Made by a program: the position numbers and the translations under genes
Shown here: positions 16,558 through 24,217 of the stretch, one piece after another
Numbering within the stretch: the first letter of the stretch is position 1
How the letters are laid out: each line of letters begins with the position of its first letter
The notes under the pieces: generated by a model
The model's input: the letters and a program-made list of their open reading frames with translations, nothing else
What the model was told of the DNA's origin: nothing
The model's database searches: none
From: Candidatus Moraniibacteriota bacterium
GTDB taxonomy: Bacteria; Patescibacteriota; Minisyncoccia; Moranbacterales; GCA-2747515
Direction of reading: 5' to 3'
Length of the DNA: 33,786 nucleotides
Assembly (NCBI GenBank): GCA_018401135.1
Contig: JAGYLL010000006.1
Span: 1-33,786, forward strand

Positions 16558-16589
16558 ACCCTCCCTATTAGTCACGTTCATCCCCACCC

Positions 16590-16621
16590 CCGCTAGAAAT
16601 TTATGCGGGGTCATTTTTTAT
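16590..16621 (+). terminator. Rho-independent terminator
   Basis: CCCCGC and GCGGGG arms around an 11-nt loop, then TCATTTTTT. It ends the transcript of the 103-aa gene and faces the end of the convergent 176-aa gene. Confidence 0.85.
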
Positions 16622-16628
16622 ATAAATA

Positions 16629-17159
16629 TTATTCTAGAGATAATAATTCATCAAGAATTTCTCGAGGAATAGGATCTCGCTTCGGACTTTCTCCTGGATA
16701 TTTCCATGCGCTAATAATACGAAACGTTTTCCCCTCTACTTGTCCATATCGATCAAAAAACTCTTTCCTTCTTTCTTCGCGAAATTTTTGTACTGGAGAT
16801 AACGTTTTTTCAAAAGAAGAAAAGGGTTGTTTTTCCATACTCATTATCTCTTTTTCCCCCTTACTTTTTTGAAAATTTTTTACAACTTCTCCGTTTTTTT
16901 GATTTTGTACCAACTGATACATTATCCATATTTCTTGACGATGCTTAGATGTTCCTCCAATTTGCATAGAAGCAATCATTCCCGGAACGATACTTTTTTC
17001 TATGCGATCTGGCTTACGAATAACTCGCTTAAGTCGTTGCTGACTCAAGCCGTATTGTCTCATTTTCCATTGACTATGATTGTGACATAATTTATAATGC
17101 TTTGAAAAAATTTTATCTATTTTCTCTTGAAACGCGAATGATTTTCCTTTCTTTATCAT
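16629..17159 (-). CDS. Conserved-looking hypothetical, possibly DUF4258-like
   Basis: 176 aa, cytosolic. The first third reads like a single-strand nuclease/toxin-type fold: IFSKHYKLCHNH, then KMRQYGLSQQRLKRVIRKPDRIEKSIVPG and MIASMQ, then the strand RQEIWIMYQLV. After a variable Lys-rich insert (about 90-140) comes FRIISAWKYPGESPKRDPIPREILDEL. The 'H...YGLS..RV..V...P.R' start resembles DUF4258-type proteins (a barnase-like fold), but the similarity is from memory of patterns and function is unknown. No partner antitoxin is adjacent. ATG without a Shine-Dalgarno. Confidence 0.55.
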   Translation of the reverse strand: MIKKGKSFAFQEKIDKIFSKHYKLCHNHSQWKMRQYGLSQQRLKRVIRKPDRIEKSIVPGMIASMQIGGTSKHRQEIWIMYQLVQNQKNGEVVKNFQKSKGEKEIMSMEKQPFSSFEKTLSPVQKFREERRKEFFDRYGQVEGKTFRIISAWKYPGESPKRDPIPREILDELLSLE

Positions 17160-17317
17160 CTCAAAAACTTATTATTAAAGCAAATATTAAACTTTTTTAC
17201 ATATAAAAAATAAAAGCTTCATATTACTAAGTTAGTATAAATTTTATATTTCTATCAAAATATTTTTTATAAAAAAACGCCAGCACTTAGCCAACGTTTA
17301 TTTCTTTTCTTATGTAT

Positions 17318-17358
17318 AAAAAAAACTTTTTACCCCCGAAGAATCCTTTCTTGGGGGG
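17318..17358 (-). terminator. Terminator of the 75-aa membrane protein gene
   Basis: On the minus strand a hairpin with arms CCCCCCAAGAA and TTCTTCGGGGG is followed, six nt later, by TTTTTTTT. It lies just after the stop at 17372. Confidence 0.65.
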
Positions 17359-17371
17359 CACTCCATCTCTT

Positions 17372-17599
17372 CTAGGGCAGAGTTATGACTCCAAAGATCA
17401 TAAGAAGGGCTCCCGTGGAAATGAGTAGTACTGTAATCGGAAACAGCTTAAGAAAGCATGTAAAGAAACCTACTTGTTTTTGTTTGCAACTTAGAGCTAC
17501 GCTTTTATAAATAGCTCCTCCAAAAAGGATGGCTCCAACGGCAAATAAAAAAATTGACTTACATAGCTCAAGAAAAATTTCTAGACTCATAATGCCCAT
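17372..17599 (-). CDS. Small two-helix membrane protein, unknown
   Basis: 75 aa with two membrane segments (SIFLFAVGAILFGGAIYKSVAL and LFPITVLLISTGALLMIFGVITL) joined by a short basic, Cys-containing loop. The size and two-helix pattern resemble TrbC/VirB2-type pilins, but no signal cleavage site is clear, so this is not assigned. The ATG at 17599 is supported by AGAGGA seven nt upstream. It is flanked by its own promoter (TTGACA) and terminator, with a 60-nt leader starting with a GTCAG/CTGAC hairpin. Confidence 0.6.
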   Translation of the reverse strand: MGIMSLEIFLELCKSIFLFAVGAILFGGAIYKSVALSCKQKQVGFFTCFLKLFPITVLLISTGALLMIFGVITLP

Positions 17600-17665
17600 A
17601 GCGTTTTCCTCTTTTGTGTGAAGGTACTTTCATTGTTTCAATGTCAGCAAAAAACTGACCTTTTT

Positions 17666-17694
17666 ACTATTCCCTAGTTTTTTCTTTATGTCAA
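17666..17694 (-). promoter_or_regulatory. Promoter of the 75-aa gene
   Basis: Minus-strand TTGACA, 17 nt, AATAGT (4 of 6 at -10). It is followed at the predicted start by the hairpin GTCAG-N7-CTGAC (17643-17659), which may stabilise the 5' end. Confidence 0.5.
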
Positions 17695-17713
17695 GATCTA
17701 AAAAAAATATCTT

Positions 17714-18607
17714 CTATTCTCCCAGCCCACTTCGCAATGCCAATACTCGCTCTTCCACAGGGGGATGGGTCATAAAAAGTTTTGTTATATTCTTTCCCTT
17801 AAAAGGATTGGAGATGAAAAGATGTGCTGTGGCACGATTGGCTGTATCGAGTGGCTTAGGGTCAGCACTTATTTTTTCCAATGCACTTGCAAGTCCTTCA
17901 GGATATCTTGTAAGAAGCGCACCGCTAGAATCAGCGAGAAACTCTCGTTTTCGAGAAACAGCCAGTTGAATAAGTATAGCTACAAGAGGAGCAAGGAGAG
18001 AAAGAATTATAGCAAGAATCATAAAAATAAGCTGTAGTTTTCCATCTCTATTTCCTCCTCGATGATTTCCAAGAAAAGCCCAATGCCGAAACCAATCTGC
18101 AAGAAGAGCTATAAAACCAACAAGAACGACTATCACGGTAGAGAGAAGAATATCTCTATTTTTGATATGAGAAAGCTCATGAGCAATAACTCCTTCAAGT
18201 TCTGTTTTGGTAAGTCGTTCAATAATTCCTGTAGTAAGAGCAATGACTCCATGTTCCGGATCTCTTCCTGTTGCAAATGCATTAAGTGCACTATCTTGCA
18301 TAATATAAATTTTTGGAACAGGCAATCCTGCGGTGATACAAAGATTTTCCACTATGGTATAGATACTACGAGCATTCTCCCGAGTTACTTCTTTGGCACC
18401 GCTCATAGAGAGTACGATTTTATCACTAAACCAATAGGAACCAAAGCTCATCACTACAGAAAAAATAATTGCCCCATAAAGAATACTACTCGATCCCATA
18501 GCTTGAGCAAATACATAACCCACTCCAATAACAAACACCAAAAACCCCGTGATATATATCCAAGTAAGTCGAACATTTCTATCTGCTTGTGTATAAAGAG
18601 TTGCCAT
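17714..18607 (-). CDS. htpX: HtpX-type M48 membrane zinc metalloprotease
   Basis: 297 aa, usual HtpX length. It degrades damaged membrane proteins. There are four hydrophobic segments: two N-terminal, one after the active site (TVIVVLVGFIALLADWF) and LIFMILAIILSLLAPLVAILIQLA. The zinc site VIAHELSHIKNRD carries HExxH, with a third ligand in REFLADSSGALLT. IYIMQDSALNAFATG precedes it as in the family, and FMTHPPVEERVLAL ends it. It lies downstream of lemA on the same strand, a pairing seen in many bacteria. The -10 box TATAAT ends five nt from the ATG, so a leaderless mRNA is likely. Confidence 0.95.
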   Translation of the reverse strand: MATLYTQADRNVRLTWIYITGFLVFVIGVGYVFAQAMGSSSILYGAIIFSVVMSFGSYWFSDKIVLSMSGAKEVTRENARSIYTIVENLCITAGLPVPKIYIMQDSALNAFATGRDPEHGVIALTTGIIERLTKTELEGVIAHELSHIKNRDILLSTVIVVLVGFIALLADWFRHWAFLGNHRGGNRDGKLQLIFMILAIILSLLAPLVAILIQLAVSRKREFLADSSGALLTRYPEGLASALEKISADPKPLDTANRATAHLFISNPFKGKNITKLFMTHPPVEERVLALRSGLGE

Positions 18608-18612
18608 ACGTA

Positions 18613-18618
18613 ATTATA
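18613..18618 (-). promoter_or_regulatory. -10 box of htpX, predicting a leaderless mRNA
   Basis: Minus-strand TATAAT ends five nt before the ATG. The -35 (TTTCTT) is weak. htpX may also be read through from lemA. Confidence 0.45.
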
Positions 18619-18743
18619 TCTACCTTCTCTTTATAAAGAAAAATATTCCTCATCAAAGAGTCTAAATAACAAAACAAATAAGAATAACTTTTCTGTTGGT
18701 ATCTAGAAACTTCTTTAAGAAAATAGATGAATTATTTTGTTTT

Positions 18744-19307
18744 CTAAAATTCTACTTTGACAGGATTTTTTGCACTTTCTTTTTCTGATTCATCAAGTTC
18801 AAAAAATTCTCGAACAGAGAAATTAAATACACCAGCTATAATATTTGTAGGCACTGTTTCTATTTTTGTATTGTAGTCTCTCACATTACCATTATAAAAA
18901 CGTCTTGATGCTTGTACTTTATTCTCTGTATCCGTTAATTCTCTTTGAAGTTCAAGGAAGTTTTCATTTGCCTTAAGATCGGGATAATTTTCAGAAACGG
19001 CAAAAAGACTTTTCAATGTTTCAGAAAGAAAATTTTCAGCCTGTGCTTTTTCTTGAGGAGCTTGTGCTTGCATAGCTTTTGTTCGAGCCTCTGTAACATT
19101 TTGAAATGTTTCTTTTTCATGAGAAGCATACCCCTTTACGGTATTTACCAAGTTTGGTATCAAATCATACCTGCGTTTGAGTTGCACATCGATATCACTC
19201 CATGCTTCTTCTACACGATTTTTAAACATGATAAGACTGTTATACGTAAGAATAGCCCAAACAACAACGAAACCTCCGATAATAAGTATTATAATTCCTA
19301 AAGACAT
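18744..19307 (-). CDS. lemA: LemA family membrane protein
   Basis: 187 aa, the family's normal size. One N-terminal membrane helix ([25 protein letters not shown]) is followed by the LemA core: [35 protein letters not shown], then [55 protein letters not shown] and [13 protein letters not shown]. Its function is unresolved, but it often sits with htpX and PH-like genes, as here. Promoter TTGTCA-17-TAATCT. Confidence 0.96.
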   Translation of the reverse strand: MSLGIIILIIGGFVVVWAILTYNSLIMFKNRVEEAWSDIDVQLKRRYDLIPNLVNTVKGYASHEKETFQNVTEARTKAMQAQAPQEKAQAENFLSETLKSLFAVSENYPDLKANENFLELQRELTDTENKVQASRRFYNGNVRDYNTKIETVPTNIIAGVFNFSVREFFELDESEKESAKNPVKVEF

Positions 19308-19345
19308 ATATTTTCTACGTTAAATCTATTAATGTATCTTTTATC

Positions 19346-19374
19346 AGATTAGCAACTTTTATCTATTTTGACAA
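19346..19374 (-). promoter_or_regulatory. Promoter of lemA
   Basis: Minus-strand TTGTCA, 17 nt, TAATCT, leader about 32 nt. It lies about 80 nt from the divergent promoter at 19457. Confidence 0.5.
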
Positions 19375-19456
19375 GAACTTTTTTCTCTTTTTTTCTCCAT
19401 ATTTTTTATACACATATATCTATAAAAAACATCAGTTTCTTATGAAAAAATTTATA

Positions 19457-19486
19457 TTGATTTCTCTTGTCTGTATGGTGTATACT
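19457..19486 (+). promoter_or_regulatory. Promoter of the DUF212 gene
   Basis: TTGATT, 18 nt, TATACT, predicted leader about 24 nt. No Shine-Dalgarno before the ATG at 19517. Confidence 0.6.
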
Positions 19487-19516
19487 AGAAAATAATAATT
19501 ATATTTTTTAGTATAT

Positions 19517-19960
19517 ATGTCTTTTCTCGAATCATGGGCGGTATTTCTCATACCAATTATTGTAGGAACTCTAGCGCAAGGAGTAAAATTCACCCTTTAT
19601 TCACTCAAACACGGATGGAATCCTCATTATGCACTTACGCATGGACATATGCCCAGTGCTCACACTGCTTTTATAACCTCTCTCGTAACGTCTGTTGCTT
19701 GGTATGAAGGACTAGATTCAGGTGCTTTCGCTGTTTCTATTATTCTTGCCATCATTGTTATCGATGACGCCGTGAGACTTCGTATGTATATGGGAGACCA
19801 AGGTCGATACCTGAATATGCTTATTCGTCAACTCGAGGTTAATGAAGAAAAATTTCCTCGTCTTAAGGAACGCATAGGTCATCGTATTAATGAAGTTATC
19901 GCTGGAGCTCTTTTTGGATTTTTCTTTTCTCTTCTTTTTGCTTACTTTTGGCCTTTTTAA
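19517..19960 (+). CDS. Divergent PAP2 family membrane protein (DUF212/YuiD)
   Basis: 147 aa, the usual length. It shows the DUF212 pattern: an N-terminal membrane helix (FLIPIIVGTLAQGVKFTL), then HGHMPSAHTAFITSLVTSVAW with the phosphatase-like PSAH motif, then VIDDAVRLRMYMGDQGRYLN (DDAxGxR region), and a final helix. PAP2 relatives act on lipid phosphates, but no activity is established for this divergent branch. It converges on orf307, with only two nt between the stops and no terminator seen. Confidence 0.92.
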   Translation: MSFLESWAVFLIPIIVGTLAQGVKFTLYSLKHGWNPHYALTHGHMPSAHTAFITSLVTSVAWYEGLDSGAFAVSIILAIIVIDDAVRLRMYMGDQGRYLNMLIRQLEVNEEKFPRLKERIGHRINEVIAGALFGFFFSLLFAYFWPF

Positions 19961-19962
19961 TT

Positions 19963-20886
19963 TTATTTTTCCAGTAAACCATACCTTTCCAATAATCCAA
20001 CAGGGAGACAATCATCTGTTGGTGTATTAAACCTCCACCGATCAATGTCACTTTCAGAGAGAAGAGGATCTTTTACTCCTTGCTTCCCAACAATCCATTC
20101 TCCGATTGGAAGAGAACTATTTTGCAAAACTTCTCTATGATATTGTTCGGTATCAATAAAAACCCTACTTATTTCTCCGAGTTGTATTCCATGATTAATA
20201 TATACATGCTTTTCACATTCTCTCGAATTGCACTCTGATGGAAAAGAAGATATTTTTTCATCAGCAATAATCATTTCAAGAAGAATGTCGTCACGACGTA
20301 AATATTCAACAAAAGACCCTCCGACCGATGCTGAAAGATACGGTGAAAACTCCATAAATCGTGATCCCGCATGTTTTATTTCTAATCGCTCCTGTCTACA
20401 ATGCCTTTGGATAAATTCAATAACATTACGATTACTTTTTTCCCCAACCACCCTAGAAATTGCCTCTTTATTATCTGTTATCCGCTCCAAAATTTTTTCT
20501 AAAGAAAGATTTTTTGTCGCTTCATCCCAAGATACTAGATCTTCATCTTCAGCATAATCAAGGAAAAACTCTCTCACCCTCTTTTCGGATAATTCTCTAT
20601 CGAAATCTTCTAAATGATTATTTTCAACAGAATGTTCTCCTTCATTTAATGCACGAAGAAAAATATCTCTGGCTATTTTTCTGTAGTAGCGAACTTTTCT
20701 CCCCTTTCTATCTCTACTTGCACTCTCTACCATTTTTTCTCGCCTCTCCTCGCTAAAGAGTTTATTACATACTTCTTGCATTTCTTTCGTATCTTTACAA
20801 CGAAGAAGTTGCTGCTGGAGAATCCTTCCATCTTCGGTAGTAATACTCTCTTTTTCAAGAGAGGTCATTTTTTCAAAAAAATTCAT
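19963..20886 (-). CDS. Hypothetical 307-aa protein, operon with murE
   Basis: Unrecognised. It is soluble and highly charged. The N-terminal half is helical (ERREKMVESASRDRKGRKVRYYRKIARDIF; LEDFDRELSEKRVREFFLDY). The C-terminal half looks more globular, with HVYINHGIQLGEISRVFIDTEQYH and a final Trp-containing helix (DIDRWRF). No catalytic motif is obvious and there is no signal peptide. Its ATG overlaps the murE-like stop (ATGA), indicating translational coupling, and it is the last gene of the ruvA-femX-murE operon. Confidence 0.6.
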   Translation of the reverse strand: MNFFEKMTSLEKESITTEDGRILQQQLLRCKDTKEMQEVCNKLFSEERREKMVESASRDRKGRKVRYYRKIARDIFLRALNEGEHSVENNHLEDFDRELSEKRVREFFLDYAEDEDLVSWDEATKNLSLEKILERITDNKEAISRVVGEKSNRNVIEFIQRHCRQERLEIKHAGSRFMEFSPYLSASVGGSFVEYLRRDDILLEMIIADEKISSFPSECNSRECEKHVYINHGIQLGEISRVFIDTEQYHREVLQNSSLPIGEWIVGKQGVKDPLLSESDIDRWRFNTPTDDCLPVGLLERYGLLEK

Positions 20887-22148
20887 ATCTCTTCTAATAA
20901 CTCTTTAATAACTTTTTTATCATTCCATGGAAGCATTTTTCCTTTCTCAAAAATTGTTTCTTCTGCACCTTTTCCTGTAACTACAACAATGTCCCCTTTT
21001 TGAGCTATACTCAAAGCTTTTTTCAAGGCTTCTCGACGATCAAAGATACGGAAATATTCAACGTTTTTTTCTTTCTTCTTAATACCTTTTTCGATTTCAT
21101 CAAGTATACGATTTGGGTCTTCCCAGTAAGGATCTTCATTGGTAAGAATAATAACGTCTGCATACCTATCTACAATATTTCCCATTAAAGGTCGTTTTCC
21201 TCTATCACGATCACCACAAGCACCAAAGACAGCAATTATCTTTCCTTCTTTTTTTGTTTGAGAAATAAAGGTATATACTGTTTTGAGCGCTTCTGGTGTA
21301 ACGGCATAATCAATTATTATAGTAAAACCCCTTTGATGAGAAATATATTCCATTCTTCCTGGTATGGTTTGTATTTTTGAAAGTGCCTTTCTGCTAATCC
21401 TTTTATCTATTTCCAAGACGTGAGCAACGGCAAGTGTTGCGAGAGCATTTTCTATATTAAACTCTCCGGGAAGAGAAAGGGAGAAATCTTCTTTCTCAAA
21501 AATAAATGTTGATCCACAAAGGTTTGATTGAACATTTTTTACACAAAAATACTTAACATTTTTTTCTTTATTTGTACAAGAAAGTCCGTAAAGTATTTTT
21601 TGCTTTGCCCCAACAGAAAGAAACTCTTGATAAGAAGGGAGTTTTTCATTGACAATAATGGTATTTGCTTTTTCGAAAAGTTTTCGCTTTGCTTTTCGAT
21701 ATCGATGCATTGTTTTATGATAATCTAAATGCTCGCGTGTGATATTGGTAAGAACAGCTATATCAAAATGTATCCCCCAAAGCCTATTTTGATCCAAAGC
21801 GTGAGAAGATACTTCCAAAATAGCATATTCACAGCCATTTTGAACAGCTTTTTGCAAAAATCCTTGTACAAAAAAAGAAGAGAGAGTTGTATATTTTGTT
21901 GTATTTATTGTCTCTTTTCCATTTATACAAAAATTGATAGTTGAGGCAAGTGCTACAGAATATCCCGCTTCACTCAAAACCTTTTCTATCATATTTGCTG
22001 TTGTTGTTTTACCATCAGTTCCCGTAATTCCTATAATTTTGAGTTTTTTTGCAGGAAATCCAAACCAAAAACAAGAAATGACCGCTTGGATAAGATGGTA
22101 AATATTCTTATACGATTGGGGAATGCTTTTTTTCAAATAATGAAACAT
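20883..22148 (-). CDS. MurE-like Mur ligase without the N-terminal UDP-binding domain
   Basis: 421 aa against about 490 for typical MurE. Only about 40 residues precede IGITGTDGKTTTANMI, so most of the UDP-MurNAc-binding domain 1 is missing. The catalytic domain has CEYAILEVSSHALDQNR, TNITREHLDYHKTMHRYRKAKRKLF (Lys that is usually carbamylated), GEFNIENALATLA and GRMEYI. The C-terminal domain has FGACGDRDRGKRPLMG, NEDPYWEDP and VTGKGAEETI. MurE adds the third stem-peptide amino acid. The specificity loop is EDPY rather than DNPR (meso-DAP signature), so a non-DAP residue or a different acceptor is possible. Starts one nt after femX and overlaps orf307. Confidence 0.85.
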   Translation of the reverse strand: MFHYLKKSIPQSYKNIYHLIQAVISCFWFGFPAKKLKIIGITGTDGKTTTANMIEKVLSEAGYSVALASTINFCINGKETINTTKYTTLSSFFVQGFLQKAVQNGCEYAILEVSSHALDQNRLWGIHFDIAVLTNITREHLDYHKTMHRYRKAKRKLFEKANTIIVNEKLPSYQEFLSVGAKQKILYGLSCTNKEKNVKYFCVKNVQSNLCGSTFIFEKEDFSLSLPGEFNIENALATLAVAHVLEIDKRISRKALSKIQTIPGRMEYISHQRGFTIIIDYAVTPEALKTVYTFISQTKKEGKIIAVFGACGDRDRGKRPLMGNIVDRYADVIILTNEDPYWEDPNRILDEIEKGIKKKEKNVEYFRIFDRREALKKALSIAQKGDIVVVTGKGAEETIFEKGKMLPWNDKKVIKELLEEI

Positions 22149-22149
22149 A

Positions 22150-23148
22150 TTATTTTCCTATGTGACGAAGCTTTCTTGCTATTTTATAGAGAAAATACCG
22201 CTTTGAATTAAGAATAATATCATACGTTCCAGGAAATTGTATACTTTCTGTTTTTGGGCAAAAAGAGGTTTTAAATCGGGTTATTCCCTCCCAATCTCCC
22301 CCCTCTTTATTCTGAGTGTCCTTCTCTTCACGTGAGAGAGAGACTCCTCCAAAATCATACCACATACATCCCCGTTTTTTCATATCTTGAATAGCCTGCC
22401 AATGAAGTAAAAAAGGTGCCATACAATTTCTTTGTTCGTCAGAAGATCCCCCGTGAAGATATATCGCGCAATCTTTTTGTATCATTATCATATTAATAGC
22501 AAGTACCGCATCTTCTCGTAAAGCTACATAGAGTTGTAATTTTTTCTCATCAAAAACAGTAAACATTTTTCTATAATATTCAAAGGAATGTGTTTTTATG
22601 TTTGCACGCTTGGCAGTAGCTTGGATAAGTTCAAAAAAAATCTTTTGATATTTTTCTTCTCTTGTTGCCACTATATGTACACCTTTTTTTTGTGCCAATC
22701 GAATATTGTAGCGAGTTTTTGTTTTCATAGAAGAAAGGAGTTGTTCTTCCGGTTGAGAAATATCCATAACAAGTATTTCTTGTGGTTGTATATTTTTTGG
22801 AGCAGGGACAAGACTTGCTTCTTGGGGGAGTTTTTCTTGTATTTCTTTAAAGATTTTTTTGTTCTCAGGTTCGATTCTTAGCCAAAAACATCCTCTTCCC
22901 TGAACTTCTTTTAAAAGATTGTGCATTTCTTCTTTTTGAAATGTTTCTTTGGATGAAACTTGTACTCTAGGTCCTCTTGGACAATAGGCATATTTTCCAA
23001 CCAAAGGAATCTCTTGTTCTATGCACAAACCCAAAATATGTTTATCTCCAAAACGAAACGTGTCATTCCCTACTTTATTTTGAAATTGTTCCCATTCAAA
23101 AGATTGTAAAAGCTGTTGCTCTCCTTTATACGTTTCTTTCATACACAC
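22150..23148 (-). CDS. FemA/FemB/FemX-type peptidoglycan bridge aminoacyltransferase
   Basis: 332 aa, typical for short FemX/FemAB proteins. Two GNAT-like lobes use aminoacyl-tRNA to attach residues to the stem-peptide or lipid II. Recognisable segments are FLQSFEWEQFQ-type LLQSFEWEQFQNKVG, YCPRGPRV, FWLRIEPEN, LSSMKTKTRYNIRLAQKKGVHIV, LYVALREDAVLAINMIMIQKDCAIYLHGGSS, LLHWQAIQDMKKRGCMWYDFGGVS and GITRFKTSFCP. It is 3 nt downstream of ruvA and 1 nt before the murE-like gene. Linkage to a Mur ligase supports cross-bridge synthesis (inference). M3 is an alternative start. Confidence 0.92.
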   Translation of the reverse strand: MCMKETYKGEQQLLQSFEWEQFQNKVGNDTFRFGDKHILGLCIEQEIPLVGKYAYCPRGPRVQVSSKETFQKEEMHNLLKEVQGRGCFWLRIEPENKKIFKEIQEKLPQEASLVPAPKNIQPQEILVMDISQPEEQLLSSMKTKTRYNIRLAQKKGVHIVATREEKYQKIFFELIQATAKRANIKTHSFEYYRKMFTVFDEKKLQLYVALREDAVLAINMIMIQKDCAIYLHGGSSDEQRNCMAPFLLHWQAIQDMKKRGCMWYDFGGVSLSREEKDTQNKEGGDWEGITRFKTSFCPKTESIQFPGTYDIILNSKRYFLYKIARKLRHIGK

Positions 23149-23151
23149 ATT

Positions 23152-23724
23152 TTATTTTTTACCTAATTCTTTAAGTGCTCGTTTTATCCTCTGTCCAATA
23201 TCTATAATATCTTCTGGGACCACTTTCAAAACATCTCGTACGTCTGAGAGAGAATACCCCATAGAAACAAGTGCCTCGATAACATCTCCATCTCTTAGTG
23301 TTTTTTCTTTTGCCATACTTCCAATATCAGCGACTTTATTTTTTAACTCCAAAATGACACGGCTCGCGATTTTCTTGCCAATTCCAGGTACTCGTGTAAG
23401 TATGGAGCTATCTTCATTGAGAATGGCCGTTTGTATTGTTGTAACATCCGTGAGAGAAAGAATAGACAACGCTGCTTTTGGACCAATACCTGAAACACCA
23501 ATAAGAAGCTCAAAGAGTGCAAGTTCTTCCTCTTCAAGAAATCCATAGAGAGCAAAAATATCTTCTCGAACATGTGTGTGAATATGTAGAAAAACTTCCT
23601 GAAGTGAAGCTATTTTACCGAGAGTATACGTTGTTACAAAAACTTTATATCCCACGCCCTGTATACCTATAATGACGGATTGTGGACGAAGAAATAAAAT
23701 CTTACCAGAAAGAGTTGCTATCAT
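23152..23724 (-). CDS. ruvA: Holliday junction DNA-binding protein RuvA
   Basis: 190 aa, normal length. It binds four-way junctions as a tetramer and loads RuvB. An N-terminal OB-fold (MIATLSGKILF...GVGYKVFV) is followed by two helix-hairpin-helix motifs, IGVSGIGPKAALSIL and LTRVPGIGKKIASRVILELK, and a C-terminal RuvB-binding domain (IEALVSMGYSLSDVRDVL). First gene of an operon continuing into femX, 3 nt away. It is separate from ruvB. Confidence 0.97.
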   Translation of the reverse strand: MIATLSGKILFLRPQSVIIGIQGVGYKVFVTTYTLGKIASLQEVFLHIHTHVREDIFALYGFLEEEELALFELLIGVSGIGPKAALSILSLTDVTTIQTAILNEDSSILTRVPGIGKKIASRVILELKNKVADIGSMAKEKTLRDGDVIEALVSMGYSLSDVRDVLKVVPEDIIDIGQRIKRALKELGKK

Positions 23725-23749
23725 AAAAAAAATTATTATTACTTCTTTT

Positions 23750-23779
23750 ATAATAGCACTACTTTACCCCTCTTGCCAA
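23750..23779 (-). promoter_or_regulatory. Promoter of the ruvA-femX-murE operon
   Basis: Minus-strand TTGGCA, 18 nt, TATTAT, leader about 20 nt. Same -35 sequence and spacing as ruvB. On the other strand TATAAT (23749) and TTGCCA-17-TACAAA are alternative, ambiguous rpsT promoters. Confidence 0.5.
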
Positions 23780-23829
23780 AAAACACTAACCGTGCTACAA
23801 AGAATTGTATTCCTCTAAATGTCATACCT

Positions 23830-24108
23830 ATGCCAATCAAAGAATCTGCCAAAAAGTATATGCGAGTGAGTGATCGAAAAGCTCAACACAATAAACAAGT
23901 TGTTGGAATTTTTCGAAATGCTATCAAAAAAACTCGAGAATTCATCGCTACAAAAGACGTGGCGAGTGCTCAAGAATGGCTTAAAAGAGCTATTAAAGGC
24001 TTGGATAAAGCCTCTCAAAAAAAGATTATCAAAAAAAACACTGCGGCGAGAAGAAAGTCTCGTCTCAACAGTGCTGTGAAAAGTCTTGCTCTTAAAAGCG
24101 AGAAATAG
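23830..24108 (+). CDS. rpsT: 30S ribosomal protein S20
   Basis: 92 aa from MPIKESAKKYMRVSDRK, the family's conserved start. The ORF track begins 19 codons earlier, but that extension (PKNTNRATKNC...) is unlike any S20. S20 binds 16S rRNA early in 30S assembly. The basic helical pattern SAKKYMRVSDRKAQHNKQV...SAQEWLKRAIKGLDKASQKKIIKKNTAARRKSRL is diagnostic. A TAGCAC/GTGCTA pairing in the leader could support feedback control, but that is weak. Followed by a terminator. Confidence 0.95.
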   Translation: MPIKESAKKYMRVSDRKAQHNKQVVGIFRNAIKKTREFIATKDVASAQEWLKRAIKGLDKASQKKIIKKNTAARRKSRLNSAVKSLALKSEK

Positions 24109-24127
24109 AAAATCTTCTATACAAAAG

Positions 24128-24158
24128 AAAAAATCGCTTTGTTTGAAGCGATTTTTTT
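24128..24158. terminator. Bidirectional terminator between rpsT and holA
   Basis: Hairpin AAATCGCTT-loop-AAGCGATTT with T-runs on both strands. It serves the two convergent genes. Confidence 0.85.
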
Positions 24159-24217
24159 GTTTCTTGGACACTCCTTATTACGCATGAAAAATAAACTCTT
24201 CTACAGCAAAATCTGGA

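Noticed and set aside
23773-23829. N-terminal extension of S20
   Set aside because: S20 begins MPIKES-like; the extension is leader sequence.
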